A stretch of DNA of 64,000 nucleotides, taken from the NCBI GenBank assembly GCA_959599915.1, contig CAUGJE010000001.1, forward strand, positions 124,001 to 188,000, written 5' to 3'. Positions 8,572 through 16,286 of the stretch are shown piece after piece. The DNA comes from an uncultured Collinsella sp. GTDB lineage: Bacteria; Actinomycetota; Coriobacteriia; Coriobacteriales; Coriobacteriaceae. Numbering within the stretch: position 1 is the first letter of the stretch; each line of letters begins with the position of its first letter. The notes beneath the pieces are model-generated. The model had not been told where the DNA came from, ran no database searches, and was given only the letters and a program-made list of their open reading frames with translations. Position numbers and translations under genes: made by a program.

Positions 8572-9371
8572 TGGAGGCGTTTTCGTTTGGCAGCTACTAT
8601 CCCGGCGATAGTGCGATCCACCGCCTGGACCCGCGAACTAAGTTGCTCTTGGGCTTTGTGTTTCTGATCACGACGCTCACAGTCAGCAGCTTCCGCGGAC
8701 TGGCCCCGGTCGCAATCTTCGTTGTCCTGATCTATGCCGTGTCCCGGGTGCCGGCTCGTCGCGCTCTGTCGTCGATGGCGCCGCTGCTGGCAATCGTCAT
8801 CGTGGTCGCAGTGCTCAACCTGTTTTCCGACCAGAGCGGGCGCATCCTGTGGCAGCTCGGCTTTCTGCAGATAAGCGAGGGCTCGCTGCGTTCTGCCGCC
8901 TTTATGGCGTGCCGCCTGACCCTGATGATGGCCGGCATGAGCGCCATTACGCTCACCACGCCCACGCTCGACCTCACCGCGGGCTTTGAGCGTCTGCTCG
9001 CACCGTTTGCGCGCGTGGGGCTCCCTGCGCATGAGCTCGGCATGATCATGGGTATCGCGTTGCGCTTTATGCCGCAGTTCGCCACCGAGATGAAGCAGAC
9101 GGCGGACGCGCAGGCAAGCCGCGGCGCGCGCGTGACGTGCGGTCCGCTCGGCGGCGTGCGTATGCTCGGCAGTGTGGCGATTCCGCTGTTCACGGGCGTG
9201 TTCCGTCATGCTGAGACGCTTTCGGCCGCCATGGATGCCCGTTGCTATCACGGCGAGCAGGGCCGCACACGTCTGCATGCGCTTGCATTTGGCCGCAGCG
9301 ATGCGTTGGCGGCGGTGGTGACGGCGTTGCTGCTCATCTGCGTCATCGTCATCAATCTTCAACTTGTTTAG
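8571..9371 (+). CDS. ecfT: ECF transporter transmembrane component EcfT
   Basis: A 266-residue membrane protein that couples the ATPases to the S component. The N-terminus has the family sequence YYPGDSAIHRLDPRTKLLL. The coupling helices carry the two Ala-Arg-Gly-type motifs (ASRGARV near 183 and the MDARCYHG region near 222). Its ATG overlaps the stop of the double ATPase (TAATG), so translation is probably coupled. As ribU, ecfAA' and ecfT are all in one operon, this looks like a dedicated riboflavin importer, although EcfT modules can also serve other S components. Confidence 0.9.
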   Translation: MEAFSFGSYYPGDSAIHRLDPRTKLLLGFVFLITTLTVSSFRGLAPVAIFVVLIYAVSRVPARRALSSMAPLLAIVIVVAVLNLFSDQSGRILWQLGFLQISEGSLRSAAFMACRLTLMMAGMSAITLTTPTLDLTAGFERLLAPFARVGLPAHELGMIMGIALRFMPQFATEMKQTADAQASRGARVTCGPLGGVRMLGSVAIPLFTGVFRHAETLSAAMDARCYHGEQGRTRLHALAFGRSDALAAVVTALLLICVIVINLQLV

Positions 9372-9401
9372 GCGCGATTCGAGCGCAAGAAAGGGGTCCC
9401 T

Positions 9402-9848
9402 ATGACCGACAACGACCGCACGGCTCAGCTTGAGCGCGCCTGTTCGTATCTCAGGCGCATTCCGGCGTGGTATCTGGCCACGACCGATGTGGCCGACGGG
9501 TATCAGCCTCGCGTGAGGCCGTTTTCATTTGCCATGGTCGATGACGGTAAGCTGTGGTTTTGCACATCGCGCGACAAGGATGTGTGGGCCGAGCTCAGCG
9601 CGAACCCCAAGTTTGAGGTTTCGGGTTGGAAACCGGGGGAGTGTTGGATTGTACTGACCGGCGAGGCCGCGCTCGAGGACGATGCGGTCGTGAGCGACAA
9701 GGTACGCCAGGCGGGCTTTAAACACATGGTGGGCATTGGCGAACAACACGATAGCGCCAACGACGGTCGCCTTGCATTCTTCTCGGTCCGCAACATCGCC
9801 GCCCGCTTCTGCGATATCGACGGCAGCGAGGAGCGCCTCGAGCTCTAA
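9402..9848 (+). CDS. PPOX-class (pyridoxamine 5'-phosphate oxidase family) flavoprotein
   Basis: A 148-residue split-barrel protein of the pyridoxamine-phosphate-oxidase/FMN-binding family. Visible are RIPAWYLATTD near residue 18, PRVRPFSFAMVDDGKLWFCTS at ~31-51 and SGWKPGECWIVLTGEA. Small members bind FMN or F420 and reduce diverse substrates or bind haem; the actual substrate is unknown. It lies 30 bp downstream of the riboflavin transporter and could share its message, which would fit an FMN enzyme. A paralogue follows directly. Confidence 0.8.
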   Translation: MTDNDRTAQLERACSYLRRIPAWYLATTDVADGYQPRVRPFSFAMVDDGKLWFCTSRDKDVWAELSANPKFEVSGWKPGECWIVLTGEAALEDDAVVSDKVRQAGFKHMVGIGEQHDSANDGRLAFFSVRNIAARFCDIDGSEERLEL

Positions 9849-9902
9849 TTTCCCAAATTGACTACCCATTCCAAAAAGACTGGTCAGGCGTCAGGAGGAC
9901 AC

Positions 9903-10313
9903 ATGGACGGATTGAATACGGTGTTGGAGTATCTGACGTCGGTGCCGGCGTGGTATCTGGCGACGAGCGTGGGCGGGCAGCCGCATGTGCGTCCGTTCTC
10001 GTTTGCGCAGATTCAGGACGGCAAGCTGTGGTTTGTGACGGCGCGCACCAAAGATGTGTGGCAGGAGCTGCTGCAAAACCAGCGCTTTGAGGCCACGAGT
10101 TGGTGGCCGGGCCATGGTTGGTTGATCCTGCGCGGGCGTGCGGGGCTGGAAGACCGGGCTTCGAGCGAAATGCGCGAGGCCGGATGGAAGCATCTTGAGC
10201 GCTTGAGCGAGCACTATGAGGGGCCTAACGACCCCGCGCTCGTCTTCTTTAGCGTCGAGGATCCCGAGGCATTTATCTGCAATCATGACGAATGGGTGCC
10301 GGTTGAGCTCTAG
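9903..10313 (+). CDS. PPOX-class flavoprotein, paralogue of the preceding gene
   Basis: A 136-residue protein that follows the same pattern as its neighbour: SVPAWYLATS near residue 13, PHVRPFSFAQIQDGKLWFVT, TSWWPGHGWLILRGRAGL, and a C-terminal FFSVEDPEAFI block. The pair probably arose by tandem duplication. The start is the ATG at 9903, preceded by a strong AGGAGG; the open frame extends upstream without a good start. The function is unknown beyond likely flavin binding. Confidence 0.8.
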   Translation: MDGLNTVLEYLTSVPAWYLATSVGGQPHVRPFSFAQIQDGKLWFVTARTKDVWQELLQNQRFEATSWWPGHGWLILRGRAGLEDRASSEMREAGWKHLERLSEHYEGPNDPALVFFSVEDPEAFICNHDEWVPVEL

Positions 10314-10352
10314 CCAGCTGGCTCATCCTAACAACTTAGTTTTCGCATGGGC

Positions 10353-10402
10353 GGGTCCCGTGTTGCCTGGCACCGTAAGGAGTGCCGGTCAATACGGGGC
10401 CC
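10353..10402 (+). terminator. Imperfect GC-rich hairpin after the PPOX genes
   Basis: GGGTCCCGTGTTGCCTGGCA (10353-10372) pairs with 10383-10402 at 16 of 20 positions, followed by a short AT-rich stretch. It probably ends the upstream transcript. There is no long T-run, so the call is tentative. Confidence 0.4.
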
Positions 10403-10450
10403 ACTCTATTTGTCAATTCCTTCAAGCGAATGTGTCGGGAATGTTTCAAT

Positions 10451-10484
10451 GCATGAACATGCAAGCTATTTACGTATTCATGCA
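10451..10484 (+). promoter_or_regulatory. Candidate ArgR operator upstream of argC
   Basis: Two AT-rich, ATGAA/TTCAT-containing half-palindromes lie about 90-120 bp before argC: GCATGAACATGC (10451-10462) and TATTTACGTATTCATGCA (10467-10484). The reverse strand of the second begins GCATGAATA, like the Bacillus ARG box CATGAATA. This is a resemblance seen by eye, not a scored match. Confidence 0.35.
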
Positions 10485-10570
10485 TCTTTTGGTGCTAAAG
10501 TTTCAACCCATCTCATAACGACTGCTGCGAAATGCGCATCGGTGCATAAATCGCAGACAAGGAGTCTGAT

Positions 10571-11641
10571 ATGTCTTTGAAGGTTGGAATCGTCGGCGCG
10601 GCTGGATATGCCGGAGCCGAGCTCATTCGCCTCGTACTCGGCCATCCCGAGTTTGAACTTGTTGCCATTACGTCCAACGCCGATGCCGGCCAGCCGCTGT
10701 CCGCGGTGTATTCGAGCTTTGCTGGCGTGAGCGATCTGGTTTTCACCACGCATGACGCCCCCGAGCTCAAGAGCTGCGATGCGGTTTTTCTTGCCGTGCC
10801 GCACACGGCTGCCATGGCGCAGGTGCCCGCGCTCCTTGCCGCGGGCGTTTCCTGCTTTGATCTTTCGGCCGATTACCGTCTGAGCGACCCGTCCGTCTTT
10901 GAGGCATGGTATGCCGCCGAGCACACGAGCCCCGAGTTGCTCAAGACCCGCGCTTTTGGCCTGCCCGAGCTGTTCTGCCAGGACTTAGAGACCGCTGCTT
11001 CCAGCCATGCCGCCGGAAAGCCCGTTTTGGTCGCTTGCGCCGGCTGCTATCCCACCGCAACGAGCCTCGCTGCCGCTCCTGCCGTGCGTGCGGGCTGGAT
11101 GGCAGAGAACGGCCCCGTAATCGTCGATGCCATTAGTGGCGTGACGGGCGCCGGTAAGTCCTGCAACGCTCGCACCCATTTTTGTAGCGCAGACGAGAAC
11201 TTAGAGGCCTATGGCGTAGGCAAACATCGCCATACGCCCGAGATCGAGCAGATCCTGGGCCTGACCGATCGCGTCGTCTTTACTCCGCACTTGGCACCGC
11301 TCAAGCGCGGCCTGCTTTCCACGGTGACGATGCCGCTCGCGCCGCGGGCTCTCGACACGTTGACCCTTGAGGACGTCGTCGACCATTACAAGAAGTTCTA
11401 CGCCGGTCGCACCTTTGTGCGCGTGCTCGATGCCGGCCAGCAGCCCAAGACGGCTTCGGTCGTCGGCACCAACGCTGCCCAGATCGGTCTTGCGCTCAAC
11501 AAGCGCGCGGGCGTGCTGGTGGCGACGGGTGCTATCGACAATCTGTGCAAGGGTGCAGCAGGCCAGGCGGTCCAGTGCGCCAACATCGTTTTTGGCTTTG
11601 ACGAGCGACGAGGCTTGCCCACAGTGGCGTGCCCGGTGTAG
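10571..11641 (+). CDS. argC: N-acetyl-gamma-glutamyl-phosphate reductase
   Basis: A 356-residue NADPH-dependent enzyme that reduces N-acetylglutamyl phosphate to the semialdehyde, the third step of arginine/ornithine synthesis. The N-terminus holds the nucleotide-binding GAAGYAGAELIRL (residues 9-21), and the catalytic Cys sits in CAGCYPTATS near residue 157. HRHTPEIEQ near 218 is the usual active-site His region. The ATG is preceded by AAGGAG. It is first of an argCJBD run, separated from argJ by 135 bp with a terminator-like hairpin. Confidence 0.96.
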   Translation: MSLKVGIVGAAGYAGAELIRLVLGHPEFELVAITSNADAGQPLSAVYSSFAGVSDLVFTTHDAPELKSCDAVFLAVPHTAAMAQVPALLAAGVSCFDLSADYRLSDPSVFEAWYAAEHTSPELLKTRAFGLPELFCQDLETAASSHAAGKPVLVACAGCYPTATSLAAAPAVRAGWMAENGPVIVDAISGVTGAGKSCNARTHFCSADENLEAYGVGKHRHTPEIEQILGLTDRVVFTPHLAPLKRGLLSTVTMPLAPRALDTLTLEDVVDHYKKFYAGRTFVRVLDAGQQPKTASVVGTNAAQIGLALNKRAGVLVATGAIDNLCKGAAGQAVQCANIVFGFDERRGLPTVACPV

Positions 11642-11669
11642 CACATTCGATTGTTAACGATTTGGTAGT

Positions 11670-11750
11670 CGGGTATCGAGTTGGGCGCCACTTTTAAGCT
11701 GGTCTACTAATTGCGACCGGTATGGCGTGCCAGCCGATACCCGCTTTTTT
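11670..11750 (+). terminator. Terminator-like hairpin between argC and argJ
   Basis: CGGGTATCG (11670-11678) pairs with CGATACCCG (11735-11743), with partly paired sequence inside, followed directly by CTTTTTT. It lies inside the presumed arg operon. It may set a lower level for argJBD or be an attenuator; alternatively it is simply the end of a separate argC transcript. Confidence 0.5.
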
Positions 11751-11776
11751 ATTTGATATAGGGAGTCGTAGGGACG

Positions 11777-13045
11777 ATGAATACCGACCTGATTGATATT
11801 AAGATACGCGCCGTCGAGGGTGGCGTTACGGCAGCGGCCGGCTTTAAGGCCGCAGGCATCCATGCGGGATTCCGGAAGAATCCCGAGCGCTTGGACTATG
11901 CGCTCATCGTGCCCGATAAGCCCTGTCCAGGCGCCGGTGTGTTTACGACCAACCGCTTTTGCGCGGCGCCCGTGCAGGTGAGCCGTGCCAACCTGGGCGG
12001 TGCGGACAAGGGCTATGGCATCGTCGCCGGTGTTTCAATCAACTCCGGCAACGCGAACGCCGCCACGGGCGAGACTGGCCTAGCCTGCGCGCGCGAGACA
12101 TGCAACATCGCGTCGCAGGTCATCTGCTGTGAACCCCAGCAGATCCTAGTTGCATCCACAGGCGTGATTGGACAGATTCTGCCGATTGACACGTTTGAGA
12201 CGGCCGTCCCGTCCGCCTACGAGGCACTCTCTGCCCATGGCGGTGCCGATGCGGCCCGTGCCATCATGACGACCGATACGCACTCCAAGGAGTATGCCGT
12301 TCGCTACCGCAGTGAGGCTGCGGGTCATGCGGGCAACGCTTATACGGTGGGCGGCATGTGCAAGGGCTCGGGCATGATCATGCCCAATATGGCCACCATG
12401 ATCGCGGTCATTACTACCGATGCCCCCGTCGAGCCGTCGGCGCTCCACGCCCTGTTGCTCTCGACCGTTAAGCAGACCTTCAATAAGGTGACGGTCGATT
12501 CCGATACCTCGACCAACGACACCTGCATCATGCTTGCTTCTGGCGCTGCTGCCGCTGAAGCCGAGGCTATCGTCGAGGGCACTGATGCCTTTGACGAACT
12601 GTCCTTTGCCGTGCACGAGGTGTGCGAGAGCCTGGCGCGCAACATTGCGGCCGATGGCGAGGGCGCGTCAAAGCTCGTGACGGTTAACGTCACCGGCGCC
12701 GCCAACGACGAGGAAGCCGATATCGCCGCCCGTGCCGTCGCCAACTCGCCGCTCGTCAAGACCTGCATCGCCGGTCACGACTGCAACTGGGGCCGCGTCG
12801 CCATGGCGCTCGGCAAGTGCGGCGTGAAGTTTAACCAGGAAGACGTTTCCATCGACATGATGGGCATGCCTGTCTGCCGCGATGGCCTGACCGTTCCCTT
12901 TGACGAGGATGAGGCTCTGCGACGTTTTGAGGCGCCCGAGATCGTGATCTCGGCCGACCTGGGCGCAGGCGACGCGGCAACGACCGTGTGGACCTGTGAC
13001 CTCACGCACGAGTACATCTCCATCAACGGTGACTACCGTTCCTAG
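11777..13045 (+). CDS. argJ: Bifunctional glutamate N-acetyltransferase / ornithine acetyltransferase
   Basis: A 422-residue enzyme that transfers the acetyl group from N-acetylornithine to glutamate, and usually also makes N-acetylglutamate from acetyl-CoA. The self-cleavage motif is clear: KGSGMIMPNMATM, with the nucleophilic Thr near residue 207. The C-terminal block GHDCNWGRVAMALGKCG and the ending EYISINGDYRS are typical. With ArgJ the pathway recycles the acetyl group, so no argE is needed. The start ATG at 11777 has GGGAGTCGTAGGG upstream. Confidence 0.96.
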   Translation: MNTDLIDIKIRAVEGGVTAAAGFKAAGIHAGFRKNPERLDYALIVPDKPCPGAGVFTTNRFCAAPVQVSRANLGGADKGYGIVAGVSINSGNANAATGETGLACARETCNIASQVICCEPQQILVASTGVIGQILPIDTFETAVPSAYEALSAHGGADAARAIMTTDTHSKEYAVRYRSEAAGHAGNAYTVGGMCKGSGMIMPNMATMIAVITTDAPVEPSALHALLLSTVKQTFNKVTVDSDTSTNDTCIMLASGAAAAEAEAIVEGTDAFDELSFAVHEVCESLARNIAADGEGASKLVTVNVTGAANDEEADIAARAVANSPLVKTCIAGHDCNWGRVAMALGKCGVKFNQEDVSIDMMGMPVCRDGLTVPFDEDEALRRFEAPEIVISADLGAGDAATTVWTCDLTHEYISINGDYRS

Positions 13046-13125
13046 ATTCCAGGCACGCTGCGCATCTTGCCGCATTGCGGACAGCGGAGCACGGCGTGAT
13101 AACGATACGAAAGACGAGGCAGATT

Positions 13126-14106
13126 ATGAAATTCGCACGCGATTGTCGTTCGAGCGAATCCAACGAAGCAACCGCGCAGCTGCTGTTCGAAGCGCTGCCG
13201 TGGATTAAAAACCTGACCGGCAAGACGGTCGTTATCAAATATGGCGGAGCAGCCATGGTTGACGAGCAGCTGCGCCGCGACGTGATGAGCGACATCGTTT
13301 TGCTCAAGATTATCGGCATGCGCCCCGTCATCGTGCATGGCGGCGGCAAAGCTATCAACGAGGCACTCAGCCACTATGACATCCCTGTCGAATTTAAGAA
13401 CGGGCAGCGCGTGACTACGCCGGCGACCATGGATATCGTGCGCGAGGTGCTGGGCGGCAAGGTTAACCAGGAGCTGGTCGCTGCCATCAACCACCACGGT
13501 AATTTGGCCGTAGGCGTGTCGGGCAGCGATGCCGGCACGCTCATCGCCGAGCCGCTCGACCCCGAACTCGGTCGCGTGGGCAAAGTGACGCACGTCAACA
13601 CCGACTATATCGAGCGCTTGCTCGATAGCGAGTACATTCCCGTAATCGCTACCGTCGCGGCGGGGGAGGACGGCGGCTTCTTCAACATCAACGCCGATAC
13701 CGCCGCCGGCGCCGTTGCGGCGGCGCTTCATGCGCACAAGGCGATTTTTTTGACCGACGTCGACGGTCTGTACAAGGACTTTAGTGATAAGGACTCGCTC
13801 ATCTCCAACCTGACGCTCGACGAGGTCAACGAGATGCTCTACGGCGGTGAGGTCGATAAGGGCATGATTCCCAAGCTGCGCGCGGCCGTCGATGCGCTTG
13901 CCGGCGGCGTATTTCGCGCCCACATCATTAACGGTACCACGCCGCATTCGCTGCTCCTGGAGCTGCTGACCGATGCCGGCGTCGGCACCGTGATTCATTC
14001 CACCGAGACGGCCTACGAGTTCGATACGCACCCGCACCCGCTTTCGACCTTTGCGGCGCGCCTGGCCGAGAACCTCGACGAGGTCGAGAAGCTTCAAACG
14101 GTCTAG
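13126..14106 (+). CDS. argB: Acetylglutamate kinase
   Basis: A 326-residue amino-acid kinase that phosphorylates N-acetylglutamate. Motifs include KTVVIKYGGAAM near residue 30, PVIVHGGGKAINEAL near 67, and GMIPKLRAAVDAL near 247, the Lys-containing ATP-site loop. It is slightly longer than the usual ~295 residues at both ends. I chose the ATG at 13126 with GACGAGGCAG upstream, which begins MKFARDCRSSE; the open frame extends 51 bases further. It lies 80 bp after argJ. Confidence 0.95.
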   Translation: MKFARDCRSSESNEATAQLLFEALPWIKNLTGKTVVIKYGGAAMVDEQLRRDVMSDIVLLKIIGMRPVIVHGGGKAINEALSHYDIPVEFKNGQRVTTPATMDIVREVLGGKVNQELVAAINHHGNLAVGVSGSDAGTLIAEPLDPELGRVGKVTHVNTDYIERLLDSEYIPVIATVAAGEDGGFFNINADTAAGAVAAALHAHKAIFLTDVDGLYKDFSDKDSLISNLTLDEVNEMLYGGEVDKGMIPKLRAAVDALAGGVFRAHIINGTTPHSLLLELLTDAGVGTVIHSTETAYEFDTHPHPLSTFAARLAENLDEVEKLQTV

Positions 14107-14174
14107 CCGGCTCGAAATTGCTACGCCATTACGCCTACAGTCCGCGCTACCTGGCGCTTAACGAAAGGTATCTC

Positions 14175-15458
14175 ATGTCATTTGCAGCACAACAATCGCT
14201 CGAATCCCACTACGTCATGCACACCTTTGGTCGCTCGCCGGTCGAGTTCGTCGAAGGCCACGGCATGAAGCTCACCGGCGACGATGGTCGCGAATACCTC
14301 GATTTTCTTGCCGGTATTGGCGTGTGCAGCCTGGGCCACGGCAATCCGGCAGTGCTGTCGGCGCTCGAGGATCAGACCAAGAGGCTCCTGCATGTCTCCA
14401 ACTATTTCTACATCGAGCAGCGCGGCCAGGTCGCGGCGCTGCTGTCCAAGCTCGCTAACGATGATGCGGACGGTGCACGCGTGCTTGCCGACGCGATTGC
14501 CGCTGGCGACGAGACCACGGCGGCGGCACTTGGCGCTCCGGCTGCGGGCGAGCAGGTGTGGGAGACGTTCTTTGGCAATTCCGGTGCCGAGGCCAACGAG
14601 GGCTCGATGAAGCTCGCGCGTCTGTACGCCAAGCGTGCCGGCAACGGTGGCAACACCATCGTGTGCATGCGCGGCGGCTTTCACGGTCGTACGCTCGAGA
14701 CCATTGCCGCGACCATGCAGGATTGGCTGCAGGACAGTTTCCGCCCGCTGCCGGGTGGCTTTGTGGCCTGCGCACCCAACGATGTAGATGAACTGCGTGC
14801 AATTTTTAAGCAGTTGGGCAGTGAAATTTGCGCCGTGATGCTCGAGCCGATTCAGGGCGAGAGCGGTGTGCACCCCATGACCGAGGAGTTTATGGCTACG
14901 GCGCGCGACTTGGCGCACGAGGTGGGTGCCGTGCTTATCGCCGATGAGGTCCAGTGCGGAATTTTTCGCACGGGTAAGCCGTTTGCGTTCCAGACCTATG
15001 GTGTGGAGCCCGACATCATGAGCCTTGCCAAGGGCATTGCCGACGGTGTGCCTATGGGTGCCGTGGTGGCAAAGAAGGAAATCGCCGACGTCTTTAAGCC
15101 CGGCGATCATGGTTCGACCTTCGGTGGTAGCTGCTTGGCCATCGCGGCATGTGCCGCGACGCTCTCCGCGCTTGTGCACGGCGATTATGCCGAGCATGCT
15201 GCCAAGGTTGGCGCCTATATGGAGCAGGCGCTGGCTAAGCTTCCGCATGTGGTAGAGGTGCGCGGTCGCGGCCTGATGCTCGGCTGCGATTTGGATGATG
15301 CCGCGGGTGATGCACACGACGTTGTAGCCCGTGCACTGGGGGCTGGTGCCGTGATCAACGCTACAGGCGCACATACGCTGCGCTTCCTTCCGCCGTTCGT
15401 GTGCGAAGAGGCCGACGTGGACAACCTGATCGAGATTCTGTCGGACGTTTTGGCTTAG
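14175..15458 (+). CDS. argD: Acetylornithine aminotransferase
   Basis: A 427-residue PLP-dependent class III aminotransferase that converts N-acetylglutamate semialdehyde to N-acetylornithine. Clear features are NSGAEANEGSMKLAR, GGFHGRTLET, LIADEVQCGIFRTGK and the PLP-lysine block SLAKGIADGVPMGAVV. Residues ~95-130 hold an Ala/Asp-rich insertion not found in the core fold. The start is the ATG at 14175 with CGAAAGG upstream. This ends the run; argF, argG and argH are not in the window, so the visible operon stops at ornithine. Confidence 0.95.
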   Translation: MSFAAQQSLESHYVMHTFGRSPVEFVEGHGMKLTGDDGREYLDFLAGIGVCSLGHGNPAVLSALEDQTKRLLHVSNYFYIEQRGQVAALLSKLANDDADGARVLADAIAAGDETTAAALGAPAAGEQVWETFFGNSGAEANEGSMKLARLYAKRAGNGGNTIVCMRGGFHGRTLETIAATMQDWLQDSFRPLPGGFVACAPNDVDELRAIFKQLGSEICAVMLEPIQGESGVHPMTEEFMATARDLAHEVGAVLIADEVQCGIFRTGKPFAFQTYGVEPDIMSLAKGIADGVPMGAVVAKKEIADVFKPGDHGSTFGGSCLAIAACAATLSALVHGDYAEHAAKVGAYMEQALAKLPHVVEVRGRGLMLGCDLDDAAGDAHDVVARALGAGAVINATGAHTLRFLPPFVCEEADVDNLIEILSDVLA

Positions 15459-15570
15459 CGCCATCAGACATAGCAATTTGGAGCGGGTTTCAGGCTGTCA
15501 CGTGCCGTTTGGCGCACGATTGGGCGAACTGGAGCCCGTTTTGCTATCGATTTACCATGGCTGGGATAGG

Positions 15571-15794
15571 CCGTGTGCAAAAAGTGGCAAATATGAGTAC
15601 GGGCACTAACTTCGTAACATATAAATTAGGCACTTTTAGATGAGTTGGGCCACATATGTCCAGTTTTGTAGTTGGCAAATTGGCTTAACTGGACTATCGA
15701 TCGTCGTTCTAATGCCGGATTTGCCTTTTATGACTTCGAAAACGCTGCTACTAAAAAGGTAGCAGTACTCATATTTGGCATTTTTTGCACACGG
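15571..15794. repeat. 224-bp element with 30-bp terminal inverted repeats
   Basis: The ends (15571-15600 starting CCGTGTGCAAAAA, and 15765-15794) are reverse complements at 28 of 30 positions. The interior is clearly more AT-rich than the surrounding genes and encodes nothing convincing. The layout resembles a MITE (a non-autonomous transposon remnant) or a large structured RNA. I found no clear target-site duplication. The rest of 15459-15825 shows nothing else. Confidence 0.55.
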
Positions 15795-15825
15795 GTATTC
15801 GCCAAGGGTCCATTTCGCCGCCCGA

Positions 15826-15985
15826 GCCCCGCTTCGTCGCTTCGCTCCTCGCGTGCTGCGCTGGAAAACGCTTCGCGTTTCCTCAGCTCCGCACCCTTGC
15901 GGGTTCGAATCCCATGCACCGGGCCCAAAAAAGAAAGGCCTCCATCGCTGGAGGCCTAACAATTCAGTGGTGGGCGATGAGGGAT
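15826..15985. repeat. 160-bp direct repeat, copy 1 (includes a tRNA-Val 3' end)
   Basis: Identical to 16012-16171 except for one base. On the minus strand it contains the last 18 bases of the tRNA-Val gene (15968-15985, ATCCCTCATCGCCCACCA), a terminator, a tRNA T-arm-like GGGTTCGAATCCC and a hairpin-rich segment. The two copies are 26 bp apart. Confidence 0.9.
15927..15957 (-). terminator. Terminator, repeat copy 1
   Basis: On the minus strand AGGCCTCCA-GCGA-TGGAGGCCT is followed by TTCTTTTTT. A second barrier behind the tRNA-Val terminator. Confidence 0.7.
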
Positions 15986-16011
15986 GTCCGCGTGCGGCTG
16001 GCGCCGTCCGC

Positions 16012-16171
16012 GCCCCGCTTCGTCGCTTCGCTCCTCGCGTGCTGCGCTGGAAAACGCTTCGCGTTTCCTCAGCTCCGCACCCTTGCGGGTTCGAATCCCA
16101 TGCACCGGGCCCAAAAAAGAAAGGCCTCCATCGCTGGAGGCCTAACAATTCAATGGTGGGCGATGAGGGAT
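16012..16171. repeat. 160-bp direct repeat, copy 2
   Basis: The second copy, running into the 3' end of the intact tRNA-Val gene. Because the repeat boundary falls inside the tRNA, copy 1 carries only a tRNA tail. This fits either a tandem duplication or an old integration at the tRNA 3' end. Confidence 0.9.
16113..16143 (-). terminator. Terminator of tRNA-Val
   Basis: Same hairpin and T-tract as the copy 186 bp away, 11 bases after the tRNA CCA end. Confidence 0.8.
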
Positions 16172-16229
16172 TCGAACCCCCAGCCTTGTGCGTGTAAAGC
16201 ACCTGCGCTAACCGTTGCGCCAATCGCCC
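16154..16229 (-). tRNA. tRNA-Val (UAC)
   Basis: The minus strand folds as a full cloverleaf: acceptor GGGCGAT/ATCGCCC, D-arm GCGCAACGGTTAGCGC, anticodon loop CTTTACACG with anticodon TAC, and T-arm GGGGGTTCGAATCCC. The CCA end is encoded. Its 3' end is duplicated about 186 bp away. Confidence 0.95.
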
Positions 16230-16286
16230 GCAGGGACTGAGTATAGCGGAAACCCCGTGCTGTTCACCGCTAATTCATAACGAAAT

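Noticed and set aside
15636..16223. A 195-codon minus-strand frame with internally repeated sequence
   Set aside because: It is a translation of the 160-bp direct repeats and the tRNA-Val gene, not a protein.
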